Shown in pieces: positions 1-5,988 of a DNA stretch of 8,698 bases. Source of the DNA: Candidatus Methanoperedens sp. (GTDB lineage Archaea > Halobacteriota > Methanosarcinia > Methanosarcinales > Methanoperedenaceae); the NCBI GenBank assembly GCA_027460605.1, contig JAPZAN010000108.1:1-8698 (forward strand). Direction: 5' to 3'. The position numbers and the translations under genes were made by a program. The stretch's first letter is position 1. Each line of letters starts with the position of its first letter. The notes below the pieces were generated by a model that was given only the letters and a program-made list of their open reading frames with translations, was not told where the DNA came from and searched no databases.

Positions 1-305
1 TTTTGAGTATAATTAAGCATCTCGGGCTGAAAAAGGATGTTTCCATCGCAACAACCCATTATGTTGCAGATGACCCGAGCGCCAATTTCAGGGAAATGAC
101 AGAAATCCTGGGTTACAAAGCTTATGCTGCTGACCCGGGCTTTGGTGATTCCAGGTTCCCGGGTCTTCGGATGTATGAAACAGGGGATGTAAAAGAAGGA
201 GTGGGCGCCGGTGGAGCCATGTTCGCGGCTGCAATGATGGGTTTTTCACAAAGAGAGTTCAGGGAGAACGTGGAAGAAGTATGCGATAGTATTTTCGGTG
301 TGTGA
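1..305 (+). CDS. C-terminal fragment, possibly CfbD (F430 biosynthesis reductive cyclase subunit)
   Basis: Only the last 100 or so residues are present; the reading frame runs in from the left edge, and the TTG at position 3 is unlikely to be the true start. The fragment has a small alpha/beta look, with a glycine- and alanine-rich stretch (EGVGAGGAMFAAAMMGFS, about residues 66-83) followed by an acidic helix and a CDSIFGV end. I think it resembles the end of the NifD-like protein CfbD (also called methanogenesis marker 13), which with NifH-like CfbC reduces and cyclises Ni-sirohydrochlorin a,c-diamide during coenzyme F430 synthesis. That identification is from memory of the family's general character, not a motif proof. 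The nickel/cobalt transporter genes further right fit the idea. It ends directly against the stop codon of the convergent regulator, with no spacer. It could instead be another conserved methanogen protein. Confidence 0.45.
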   Translation, partial: LSIIKHLGLKKDVSIATTHYVADDPSANFREMTEILGYKAYAADPGFGDSRFPGLRMYETGDVKEGVGAGGAMFAAAMMGFSQREFRENVEEVCDSIFGV

Positions 306-677
306 TTATTTCATAATTTCTTTATCGATATCGCCCACAAGTTTTTTCATTTTATTATACCATTCGTATATATTCCCTGCTACCTTCTCTTTCATTTTAC
401 ATGGGTCAAGCGCGATATATTCATAGTAATAGCCGCCTTCGCTGATTGTTTTAGTTTCCCGGTACACAAGACCGCATACCATCAGACTCTGGAGCGACCT
501 GTAGGCTGTGCTGCGTTCCCTGTTCAAAAGCTCGCCAAGGTGTTCTGCGGTCATAGGGCCTTTTGTAACAAGCATTTTATAGGCGTCAATGTCGATATTC
601 TTAAGCCCGAGAATACATTTTGCAATATCCTCGCATTTGAAGTCCCCCCGTATCATTTCAGGAATAGATCTTGGCAT
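306..677 (-). CDS. TrmB-like winged-helix transcriptional regulator
   Basis: A 123-residue DNA-binding regulator. Residues 42-74 (from MTAEHLGELL to GLVYRE) form a helix-turn-helix with a recognition helix containing RERSTAYRSLQSL. A wing follows with GGYYYEYIAL (81-90), and a C-terminal helix probably dimerises. This layout is typical of archaeal TrmB-like single-domain regulators that lack the sugar-binding domain. Four cysteines (15, 21, 68, 93) could sense metal or redox state, but this is inference. The start at 677 is chosen because GGAGGG sits 4 nt before the ATG; a TTG 30 nt upstream (707) gives 10 more residues but has no good ribosome binding site. An inverted repeat 21-43 nt upstream of the ATG suggests autoregulation and control of the divergent ferredoxin gene. 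The ligand is unknown. Confidence 0.8.
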   Translation of the reverse strand: MPRSIPEMIRGDFKCEDIAKCILGLKNIDIDAYKMLVTKGPMTAEHLGELLNRERSTAYRSLQSLMVCGLVYRETKTISEGGYYYEYIALDPCKMKEKVAGNIYEWYNKMKKLVGDIDKEIMK

Positions 678-680
678 GAA

Positions 681-687
681 ACCCTCC
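681..687 (-). promoter_or_regulatory. Ribosome binding site deciding the regulator start
   Basis: On the - strand the bases read GGAGGGT just before TTC-ATG. This strong Shine-Dalgarno match supports initiation at 677 rather than at the upstream TTG at 707. Confidence 0.75.
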
Positions 688-697
688 GTTTTGCACA

Positions 698-720
698 ATT
701 TAGACAAAACCTATCTAAAT
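698..720. promoter_or_regulatory. Candidate operator: inverted repeat ATTTAGA-N9-TCTAAAT
   Basis: A perfect 7-bp inverted repeat with a 9-nt spacer. The arms extend as ATTTAGACA on the + strand and ATTTAGATA on the - strand, 8 of 9 identical. It lies between the divergent regulator and ferredoxin genes, near the expected transcription start of the regulator and next to the AT-rich promoter of the ferredoxin. Placement and symmetry fit a dimeric winged-helix repressor; the link to this regulator is inferred. Confidence 0.5.
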
Positions 721-751
721 ATCTATAAGCATAAATAGCTTATGAAGGGCA

Positions 752-928
752 ATGAATGGTTTGATAACAGTTATCGGGTGCATGAAATGCGGCAGGTGCG
801 ACAGCGTGTGCAACGCGAGGGCTCTTTTGCGCATCGACGGCATTGTAAGAATAGATTACGATAGATGCACGCAATGTATGCGCTGCATTATAGTTTGCCC
901 GAATAAAGCCCTGAAACTTCTTGAATGA
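752..928 (+). CDS. Small 2[4Fe-4S] ferredoxin-like protein
   Basis: A 58-residue protein that carries electrons through two [4Fe-4S] clusters. Cysteines 10, 13, 16 and 20 form CMKCGRCDSVC, and cysteines 39, 42, 45 and 49 form CTQCMRCIIVCP. These are two complete CxxCxxCxxxC sets in the usual bacterial-type ferredoxin fold. The second set has the usual proline after its last cysteine; the first has asparagine instead, and the spacing between sets is short with strongly basic patches. The ATG at 752 follows GAAGGGC, a modest ribosome binding site. The neighbouring ATG at 742 is in another frame. It is divergent from the TrmB-like regulator across a shared operator-like inverted repeat. The partner enzyme is not visible here. 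It could be a stand-alone electron carrier or a small subunit of an oxidoreductase. Confidence 0.85.
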   Translation: MNGLITVIGCMKCGRCDSVCNARALLRIDGIVRIDYDRCTQCMRCIIVCPNKALKLLE

Positions 929-942
929 AGGTTCACAATAAT

Positions 943-950
943 TTTATATG
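943..950 (+). promoter_or_regulatory. TATA box for the DUF350 gene
   Basis: TTTATATG lies 55 nt before the ATG at 998, placing the predicted transcription start near 970. A short palindrome (ACGCTT-A-AAGCGT, 975-987) then falls in the 5' leader just before the GAGGTG ribosome binding site. Confidence 0.5.
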
Positions 951-997
951 ACCCTATTTCCATTATACAGGATAACGCTTAAAGCGTGAGGTGAATT

Positions 998-1504
998 ATG
1001 GACCCAATAAATGCAGTTGTAGGGATTATACAATTAGTTATAGCCATAATACTTGCAGTCGTTGCACTGTATATCGGCTTTTCAGTATTTGGCAGGATAA
1101 CTAAAGGAATCGATGAACAAAAGGAACTCGCAAAAGGCAACACTGCCATAGGAATTCTTGTCGCTTCGGTATTTTTTGCGATAGGCATCGTGGTGCAGTC
1201 GGGCGTTGCAGGAATATCCAGCGGCATTAAAGCAGCCCAGGCATCGGCGGGTGGCATCCTGTCCGCAGGCGGCTTGACAGCAATCGGATTGGGCATACTC
1301 CAGTTAATACTCGGAATCGTGCTTGCAATCGCAGCAATATATCTCGCACTGAACGTACTCGACAAGCTGACCAAGGGAATCGAGGAGTTCGAGGAACTCA
1401 AGAAAGGAAATGTAGCAGTGGCGCTTGAGATGGCCGGTGTAATAATCACAACAGCGATTATCATCCAGTCAGGCGTGCAGGGAATAACTGCTGCGCTGAT
1501 TTAA
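998..1504 (+). CDS. Tandem DUF350 four-helix membrane protein
   Basis: A 168-residue integral membrane protein of unknown function. It consists of two copies of one unit: about residues 7-73 and 94-160. By eye the copies share about 30 of 67 residues, including the loop patterns TKGIDEQKELAKGN and TKGIEEFEELKKGN and the ending QSGVxGI. Each copy has two hydrophobic helices separated by the charged loop, giving four membrane segments. This matches the DUF350 family (Pfam PF03994) of short inner membrane proteins, often present in duplicate. The ATG at 998 follows GAGGTG. The gene has its own TATA box and is followed by a T-rich stretch, so it is probably transcribed alone. Single-unit DUF350 proteins are roughly half to two-thirds this size; a channel-like or stress role has been guessed for the family but nothing here shows it. 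Confidence 0.8.
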   Translation: MDPINAVVGIIQLVIAIILAVVALYIGFSVFGRITKGIDEQKELAKGNTAIGILVASVFFAIGIVVQSGVAGISSGIKAAQASAGGILSAGGLTAIGLGILQLILGIVLAIAAIYLALNVLDKLTKGIEEFEELKKGNVAVALEMAGVIITTAIIIQSGVQGITAALI

Positions 1505-1555
1505 TTTTCCTTTTTTCTTTTATTTTTTTTAATTATATTTTTGTTATCTTGTTTT
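1505..1555 (+). terminator. T-rich archaeal-type terminator
   Basis: Just after the DUF350 stop the + strand is dominated by T-runs (TTTTTTCTTTTATTTTTTTT and then more T-rich sequence) without a clear stem-loop. Oligo-T stretches of this kind end transcription by archaeal RNA polymerase. Confidence 0.6.
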
Positions 1556-1573
1556 GATATTGATTAATAAACC

Positions 1574-1581
1574 CTTATATC
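1574..1581 (+). promoter_or_regulatory. TATA box for the DUF2124 gene
   Basis: CTTATATC lies 39 nt before the ATG at 1613, predicting a transcription start about 10 nt before it. The short leader has no convincing ribosome binding site, so translation is probably from a nearly leaderless mRNA. Confidence 0.45.
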
Positions 1582-1612
1582 CCACTTCAACAATCCATAG
1601 CCGTGTGATTCC

Positions 1613-2089
1613 ATGAAACCAATTGAAAAAACATCCGGCATCGGCGGCATGCTCACCGCATTCCGGAAACTAGCGCGCGGAAGGAAAAAGATTACTTTTA
1701 TCGGCTGTCCGGGCTGGTGCAATCCTTTTGCCGAGCTTTTGGGCTTTGTTTTACGTGATGCAGGAAAAGAGATGGTATTCATCCCGAACCTGCAAAAAGA
1801 GCTGGCGGCAAGGGTTGTAATGACAGATTACGGGATGCAGGTCGGGGAAAAAGCCAATCCGTCATCAGATACGGTTGTACTTCTCGGAGGTCTGGCAATG
1901 CCGAAAATGGAAGTGGATGTCAGCGGGTTAAAGAAAATGATTGATGAAATTACAGAAGGGTATCCCGACAGGAAAATTTTCGGGGCATGCATTGGCGGCG
2001 TTTTCCAGAAAGCGGGATGGGATAAATTAATTGATTTTGATTATCTCATAGACGCCGACATGGAAGTCACATTATACGGGTTCAAATAA
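1613..2089 (+). CDS. DUF2124-family protein
   Basis: A 158-residue soluble protein that I recognise as DUF2124, a family of unknown function found mainly in methanogens. The N-terminus SGIGGMLTAFRKLARG precedes an alternating strand/helix pattern of Rossmann type: strand KITFIG (26-31), then CPGWCNPFAELLGF with cysteines 32 and 36. A second strand holds the motif VVLLGGLAMP (88-97). A third segment, KIFGACIGGVFQKAGW, carries cysteine 126. The ending YLIDADMEVTLYGFK is also orderly. The three cysteines could bind metal or react as thiols, but no catalytic pattern is recognised. It begins at an ATG with no good ribosome binding site and has its own TATA box. The following gene starts 55 nt downstream with a new promoter. 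A family tie to methanogenesis is known only by distribution. Confidence 0.75.
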   Translation: MKPIEKTSGIGGMLTAFRKLARGRKKITFIGCPGWCNPFAELLGFVLRDAGKEMVFIPNLQKELAARVVMTDYGMQVGEKANPSSDTVVLLGGLAMPKMEVDVSGLKKMIDEITEGYPDRKIFGACIGGVFQKAGWDKLIDFDYLIDADMEVTLYGFK

Positions 2090-2115
2090 GTGTTATGAAT
2101 AAACTTGCAAACATA

Positions 2116-2123
2116 TTTATAAA
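2116..2123 (+). promoter_or_regulatory. TATA box upstream of the PCP_red-CGGC gene
   Basis: TTTATAAA, followed by an A-run, lies 22-29 nt before the ATG at 2145. GAGGT (2133-2137) provides a ribosome binding site with a 7-nt gap. For this site to be in the mRNA, the transcript must start a little upstream of the usual spacing, perhaps from the partly overlapping CATATTTAT. Confidence 0.45.
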
Positions 2124-2144
2124 AAAAAGCTTGAGGTAATACGA

Positions 2145-2648
2145 ATGGAATGGGAACCCGAAGCATTAAAAGAGCTTGAGAAAGTACCCGAACACATCCG
2201 CAGTATGGCGAAAATGGGTATTGAAACATCTGTGGGAAAGAGAGGAAAGAACATTGTCACTATCGGGGACGTGAAAGAAGCGCAAGCTCAATTTAGAGCC
2301 CTTTTGGGAAAGGATGAAAAGACCACGAAGATTGCGGTCGTCAGGTGCGATATCGTAAGTGAGACCTGTCCGGGTGTTGCGTGCTTTAAGGCGTTCAACA
2401 AGCGAAAAGTACATTTTGAGGAATACGGCAGGGATGCGGAGATTATTGGATTTTTCACATGCGGAGGATGCCCGGGCAGGCGGGTTTTCAGGCTTGTGGA
2501 TAGTCTCCTCAAACATGGCGTGGATGTGGTTCACCTGAGTTCATGTATGCTTATGGAAAGGGGCTACCCGAAATGCCCTCATATAGATGAAATAAAACAA
2601 ATGATAATTAAGAAAGGGGTGAAAGTCATAGAAGGCACGCATCACTGA
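2145..2648 (+). CDS. PCP_red / CGGC domain fusion protein
   Basis: A 167-residue two-domain protein. Residues 3-50 (WEPEALKELEKVPEHIRSM, then GIETSVGKRG and IVTIGDVKEA) fit PCP_red (PF08369), the small helical domain found at the end of the light-independent protochlorophyllide reductase B subunit and as a module elsewhere. Residues 60-167 fit the CGGC domain (PF08821): strand KIAVVRC (C68), C75 and C80, the signature FFTCGGCPGRR (C106, C109), then HLSSCML (C134) and YPKCPH (C144). Seven cysteines in this half strongly suggest metal or Fe-S binding or thiol chemistry; the reaction is unknown. The ATG is preceded by GAGGT. It stands alone between promoters, though the DUF1858 gene lies only 99 nt downstream on the same strand. 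Confidence is high for both domains, low for function. Confidence 0.8.
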   Translation: MEWEPEALKELEKVPEHIRSMAKMGIETSVGKRGKNIVTIGDVKEAQAQFRALLGKDEKTTKIAVVRCDIVSETCPGVACFKAFNKRKVHFEEYGRDAEIIGFFTCGGCPGRRVFRLVDSLLKHGVDVVHLSSCMLMERGYPKCPHIDEIKQMIIKKGVKVIEGTHH

Positions 2649-2685
2649 AATAAATAACAGAACTTTTAAATGCAGGAATGTTAGA

Positions 2686-2693
2686 TTTATACA
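2686..2693 (+). promoter_or_regulatory. TATA box for the DUF1858 gene
   Basis: TTTATACA predicts a transcription start near 2713 and a leader of about 35 nt holding the ribosome binding site AGGAG (2737-2741), 6 nt before the ATG. An alternative A/T box, TTTTAAAT, lies at 2665-2672. Confidence 0.45.
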
Positions 2694-2747
2694 GGGTTGG
2701 AAAGCTTTATCAATGTTCGTCACTATACGAATAAATAGGAGTAAATC

Positions 2748-2954
2748 ATGATAACAAAAGACATGAAAATCGAGGAAGTAGTGAGCCAGTATCCAGAAAC
2801 GATGATGGTGTTTATGAGACATGGTCTCCACTGCGTCGGATGCCATGTGTCTGCCTTTGAAAGCATAGAGGAAGGAGCAATGGCGCACGGTATCAATGTG
2901 GATGCGCTGGTAGCAGACCTGAATAAGGTCGTCTCTTCAAGAAAGCCAACCTGA
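2748..2954 (+). CDS. DUF1858 domain protein
   Basis: A 68-residue protein that is a stand-alone DUF1858 domain (PF08984), related to the N-terminal part of ScdA/RIC-type iron-sulfur repair proteins. The features seen are the opening ITKDMKIEEVVSQYPETMMVFMRHGLHC, hydrophobic helices, and the motif HCVGCH (28-33), where cysteines 29 and 32 flanked by histidines form a likely metal or redox site. The closing segment ESIEEGAMAHGINVDALVADLN is also typical. Stand-alone copies are common in anaerobes near redox genes, but their partner is unknown. The ATG has a strong AGGAG site. It follows the CGGC gene in the same direction and ends 3 nt before the stop of the convergent carbamate kinase, leaving no room for separate terminators. 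Confidence 0.85.
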   Translation: MITKDMKIEEVVSQYPETMMVFMRHGLHCVGCHVSAFESIEEGAMAHGINVDALVADLNKVVSSRKPT

Positions 2955-2957
2955 AGA

Positions 2958-3881
2958 TTATGCTATAATCCGCGTACCGGCAGTACCAAGAAGCGCTGGC
3001 AGCGCTTTCTCAAGACTTGATATGATTGCGATTTTACCACCCGATTTTATGAATTTGAGAGCTGCAAGAATTTTAGGTTCCATGCTGCCTTTCCCGAAAT
3101 GTCCCTCTTCTATGTATCGCTCGGCTTCTGAAACTGTGATTTCATCAAGGTCAACCTGTTTATCTTTCCCGTAATTCAATGCCGCCTTTTCAACATCTGT
3201 AAGTATCAAAAAAGTTTCAGCCCCGACAGCAGATGCCAGGAGACTTCCCGTCAAATCCTTATCAATTACAGCTTCAACGCCCGCCAGCGAGCCATTCTTC
3301 CGGATAACCGGAATTCCGCCTCCGCCTGCCGCAATGACAATAACTCCAAGAGCAGCAAGTTTCTTTATGACCTCTTCTTCCACAATCTGAAGCGGCATGG
3401 GAGAAGGAACAACACGGCGGTAGCCCTTTTTATCATGTATCATCTTTATTCCCAGCGCTATCATTTCCTGTGCTCTTGATTCAGGATAATAGATACCAAT
3501 CGGCTTTGTGGGATTAGTAAAAGAAGAAGAGGACGCATCCACTACCACCTGCGTCAGCACTGTTGCGACCTGCTTTGTTATCCCGCTTTCCCTGAGCCTG
3601 TTATCAAGCGACTGCTGGAGCGAGTACCCGAGCATCCCCTGCGTTTGCGCTCCGCATACGTCCAGAGGCTGGGGATGGACAAGAGCGCATTCTTCCTGCA
3701 TCGCAAGAATATTCCCTATCTGGGGGCCGTTGCCGTGTGTCAGGACAACATCGTAGCCTTTCCGGATAATCTGGGCAATTTCCCTGCAGGTTTCATCTAT
3801 CATTCTCTGCTGCTCTACCGGGCTTCCCCTTGCGGGATTCAGGATTGCGTTCCCGCCTATTGCGATTACTATCCGGCTCAA
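2958..3881 (-). CDS. arcC: Carbamate kinase
   Basis: A 307-residue cytoplasmic kinase of the amino acid kinase fold, catalysing carbamoyl phosphate + ADP to ATP + carbamate and its reverse. Length is normal for the family. Motifs seen are GGNA (9-12), HGNGPQ (49-54), AGGGGIP (185-191), DKDLT (207-211), LTDVE (227-231), GSMEPK (265-270) and GTAGT (299-303), all expected for substrate and nucleotide binding. The start is a TTG. An in-frame TAA at 3910-3912 rules out anything longer, and the N-terminus SRIVIAIGGNA fits the family. A four-codon ATG reading frame overlaps the TTG in TTGA fashion. It lies 72 nt after the cbiO stop and may be co-transcribed or have its own promoter. No arginine deiminase or ornithine carbamoyltransferase gene is visible, so it may supply or consume carbamoyl phosphate in another pathway. 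Confidence 0.93.
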   Translation of the reverse strand: MSRIVIAIGGNAILNPARGSPVEQQRMIDETCREIAQIIRKGYDVVLTHGNGPQIGNILAMQEECALVHPQPLDVCGAQTQGMLGYSLQQSLDNRLRESGITKQVATVLTQVVVDASSSSFTNPTKPIGIYYPESRAQEMIALGIKMIHDKKGYRRVVPSPMPLQIVEEEVIKKLAALGVIVIAAGGGGIPVIRKNGSLAGVEAVIDKDLTGSLLASAVGAETFLILTDVEKAALNYGKDKQVDLDEITVSEAERYIEEGHFGKGSMEPKILAALKFIKSGGKIAIISSLEKALPALLGTAGTRIIA

Positions 3882-3883
3882 AA

Positions 3884-3908
3884 TGCGTTCATCCGCGTTT
3901 ATCTGCGG
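3884..3908. repeat. Short 10-bp-period repeat before arcC
   Basis: Two and a half units, TGCGTTCATC, CGCGTTTATC and TGCGG; the full units match at 8 of 10 positions. On the coding strand it reads as CGCAGATAAA followed by CGCGGATGAA. I recall similar strings as dispersed intergenic repeats in many prokaryotic genomes, which would need checking. It overlaps the leader of arcC, including the possible ribosome binding site GGATGA. Confidence 0.45.
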
Positions 3909-3953
3909 TTACTTCCTCTCCTGCATACTTTATGCGCGCCATATCGGATATAA

Positions 3954-5270
3954 CTATAGCACAAAGCATTCGTATTTGAGCTTTCTCTCCTTCACATTCT
4001 CAATTACCCTGCCCGCCATCCCCCCTGAAGCAAAAATGCACACGTCAAAACCCCGGAGCGCCGCAAGCATGCCTGACTGGATTACATCAAACTCAAAATC
4101 GCACCTGATTCCCATCTTATTAACCAATACCTTCGCAGATGTGCCCATCGCGCCTATCTTTTGATGCTTGTTTTTAGAAAGTATTTCACGAACCTTTTCC
4201 ATGTCCACCGCCCTTGAGCCACCTTCGATTATTCCTGGAACCCTGACGATTGTTATCCTGCCTGCAAGCTGCTGCAAGTCCCCGGTCACTTCTTTTACTG
4301 CAATATCCTCGCCCTTTTTTCCTGCAAACACCACTTTCCCCGTAACGCCTTTTGAACCTTTATCCGCAACCAGCATGCCGTCTTTGATTCCGAGGCAGAC
4401 ATCATCGCCTGCCAAGACATCGGAGGCTGCTATGGCGCACCTGATGTTCATTACTTTTGCATCGACAGATTCCATAAGATCAAGGACTGAAAGCGGGATT
4501 TCACCTTTTGATATTCCACGCGCCCGGAATTCACGATATGTCTGGACTATTACTGGCTGCCTCAACCCTGCTTCCCTGACCAGTTTTTCATCCGCAAAAA
4601 TATGCCTTGGGATTCCCGATTTAAAGACTTTTCCTTTATTGAGTATATACACGCGGTCTGCCCATGATGCCGCAAGGTCGGAATCATGGGTTGATATTAT
4701 AATTGTTTTCCCTTCATCATTTAACTCATCGAGGATGTCAATTGTATCGGTAATTCCGCTTGCATCCATGCCGGAAGTGGGTTCATCAAGAATCAGGACA
4801 TCAGGCTCCATTGCCAGCACCCCTGCGATAGCTACCTTTTTTTTCTGCCCGCAGCTCAGGTTGGAAGGATTCTTGCGGGCAAGGTTCTCGATATCGAATC
4901 TGTGCAGCACCTGAGACACTTTGTTCTTTATCTCATTCGCGCCCAATCCGAGATTTTTGGGGCCAAAAGCGATATCTTCAAACACGGTGGGCGAAAACAA
5001 CTGGTTGTCCGACTCCTGGAAAACAAGACCAACACGTTTCCTAACTTCATCGATATTGGTTTTACTGATTTTTTGACCGAAAACCAGTACTTCCCCGCGC
5101 GCCGGTTCAACAAGGCCGTTAAAGTGATAGAAGAGGGTGGTTTTCCCGCTCCCGTTTGGTCCGAGTATGGCAACTTTTTCACTCTCCTTTGCTTCAAAAT
5201 TTATGCCTGAGAGGGCATTTGTTCCATCGGCATACGTATATTCAAGTCCGATTGTTTTTATAGCGTTCAT
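3954..5270 (-). CDS. cbiO: CbiO: cobalt/nickel ECF transporter ATPase with extra C-terminal domain
   Basis: A 438-residue ATPase that powers metal uptake with CbiQ and CbiM. Residues 1-250 are a typical CbiO ABC domain: Walker A GPNGSGKT (37-44), Q-loop in FQESDNQLFSPT (84-95), signature LSCGQKKKVAIAG (138-150), Walker B LILDEPTSGMD (159-169) and switch histidine 195. The signature has cysteine at the third position, where LSGGQ is standard; this position varies in the family. Normal CbiO is about 270-280 residues, and here about 180 more form a separate domain (roughly 260-438). It looks alpha/beta, with segments KIGAMGTSAKVLVNKMGIRC and VCIFASGGMAGRVIENV and several cysteines. I do not recognise it; an added regulatory or metal-handling role is a guess. 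The start at 5270 is preferred over 5297 because it lies 1 nt after the cbiQ stop and follows GGTGTGG. Confidence 0.93.
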   Translation of the reverse strand: MNAIKTIGLEYTYADGTNALSGINFEAKESEKVAILGPNGSGKTTLFYHFNGLVEPARGEVLVFGQKISKTNIDEVRKRVGLVFQESDNQLFSPTVFEDIAFGPKNLGLGANEIKNKVSQVLHRFDIENLARKNPSNLSCGQKKKVAIAGVLAMEPDVLILDEPTSGMDASGITDTIDILDELNDEGKTIIISTHDSDLAASWADRVYILNKGKVFKSGIPRHIFADEKLVREAGLRQPVIVQTYREFRARGISKGEIPLSVLDLMESVDAKVMNIRCAIAASDVLAGDDVCLGIKDGMLVADKGSKGVTGKVVFAGKKGEDIAVKEVTGDLQQLAGRITIVRVPGIIEGGSRAVDMEKVREILSKNKHQKIGAMGTSAKVLVNKMGIRCDFEFDVIQSGMLAALRGFDVCIFASGGMAGRVIENVKERKLKYECFVL

Positions 5271-5271
5271 T

Positions 5272-5988
5272 TTACCACACCAACCTGTCAAGTCCAAGCA
5301 GTACGAAAATCCCAGAAGATAATATAATTCCCAGAATCAAATCTCTTTTATTTAATGGGTGGCAGTCTATCGAATACCTTAAATCCTGCTTCCAGCCCCG
5401 CGAGAGCATGGCTCTATAGACCTCTTCACTTCTTGCAAATGCGCGCGTGATGAGCGCTCCTGATATCGAGGCAAGGCTGTGCATTTTCTTCTTGAACCCG
5501 GCGTTCTTTGGGAAGCCGCACCGTGATTTCTGCGCCAGTTTCAGTTTTTTCCCCTCACTTGAAAAAGTCTTGATGTAGCGTGCCATGAACGAGGAAATCT
5601 CAAGCATGGTTTTCGGAACCCCAAAGTAGCGCATGCTTTCAAGCAGCTCATTCTCGGAAGTTGTGATTACAAGGAGCAGCAGGATAGAGGCAGAAGCGAA
5701 TACCCGCGAGAATATTAGAAAACCGTACTCGATTCCCTCTGAATATACCGAGACGATTCCAAGATTTACGGCATTAACCCCGTAGGTAAAGCCCTGTGTT
5801 ACGAAAATGAACAGGGCTAAGACTAAGGGAAACCGGAGTTTTTTACCGTAATCCCTGATTACCTTTAGTTTTGCCGCAAGAACAATGCATAGCAGTGATA
5901 TGGAGATTGGTAAATACCAGTGCTTCATCACTGTTATTGCGGTGATCAAAAGAAACGAAATCAAAATTTTGATTCTTGAATCGGTCAT
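5272..5988 (-). CDS. cbiQ: CbiQ: ECF transporter T component
   Basis: A 238-residue integral membrane protein that couples the ATPase CbiO to the metal-binding CbiM subunit. About five or six hydrophobic segments are visible, with strong ones near residues 7-20, 26-40, 53-70, 87-110 and 216-235. The two coupling-helix motifs expected of T components are present: SMRYFGVPK (118-126) and YRAMLSRGW (191-199), the latter carrying the typical RG pair. Length is normal. The start at 5988 is chosen because its ATG overlaps the stop of the small upstream gene (ATGA) and follows GGGTG. The in-frame ATG at 6015 would add 9 residues, has no ribosome binding site and would overlap the small gene more deeply. 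The stop lies 1 nt before the cbiO start. Confidence 0.9.
   Translation of the reverse strand: MTDSRIKILISFLLITAITVMKHWYLPISISLLCIVLAAKLKVIRDYGKKLRFPLVLALFIFVTQGFTYGVNAVNLGIVSVYSEGIEYGFLIFSRVFASASILLLLVITTSENELLESMRYFGVPKTMLEISSFMARYIKTFSSEGKKLKLAQKSRCGFPKNAGFKKKMHSLASISGALITRAFARSEEVYRAMLSRGWKQDLRYSIDCHPLNKRDLILGIILSSGIFVLLGLDRLVW

Noticed and set aside
975..987. Palindrome ACGCTT-A-AAGCGT as an RNA hairpin
   Set aside because: The one-base loop is too tight for a normal hairpin; kept only as a possible protein site in the leader.
979..1464. Long - strand open frame opposite the DUF350 gene
   Set aside because: It is the antisense shadow of a clear membrane protein with repeat structure, promoter and ribosome binding site; its own sequence is low in meaningful motifs.
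2166..2534. - strand frame opposite the CGGC gene
   Set aside because: Antisense to a protein with recognised PCP_red and CGGC domains.
3884..3908. CRISPR-like array
   Set aside because: Units are 10 bp, directly adjacent and without spacers; not CRISPR.
4168..4914. 248-codon + strand open frame inside cbiO
   Set aside because: It runs opposite the complete ABC ATPase with all motifs intact; no promoter or recognisable protein.
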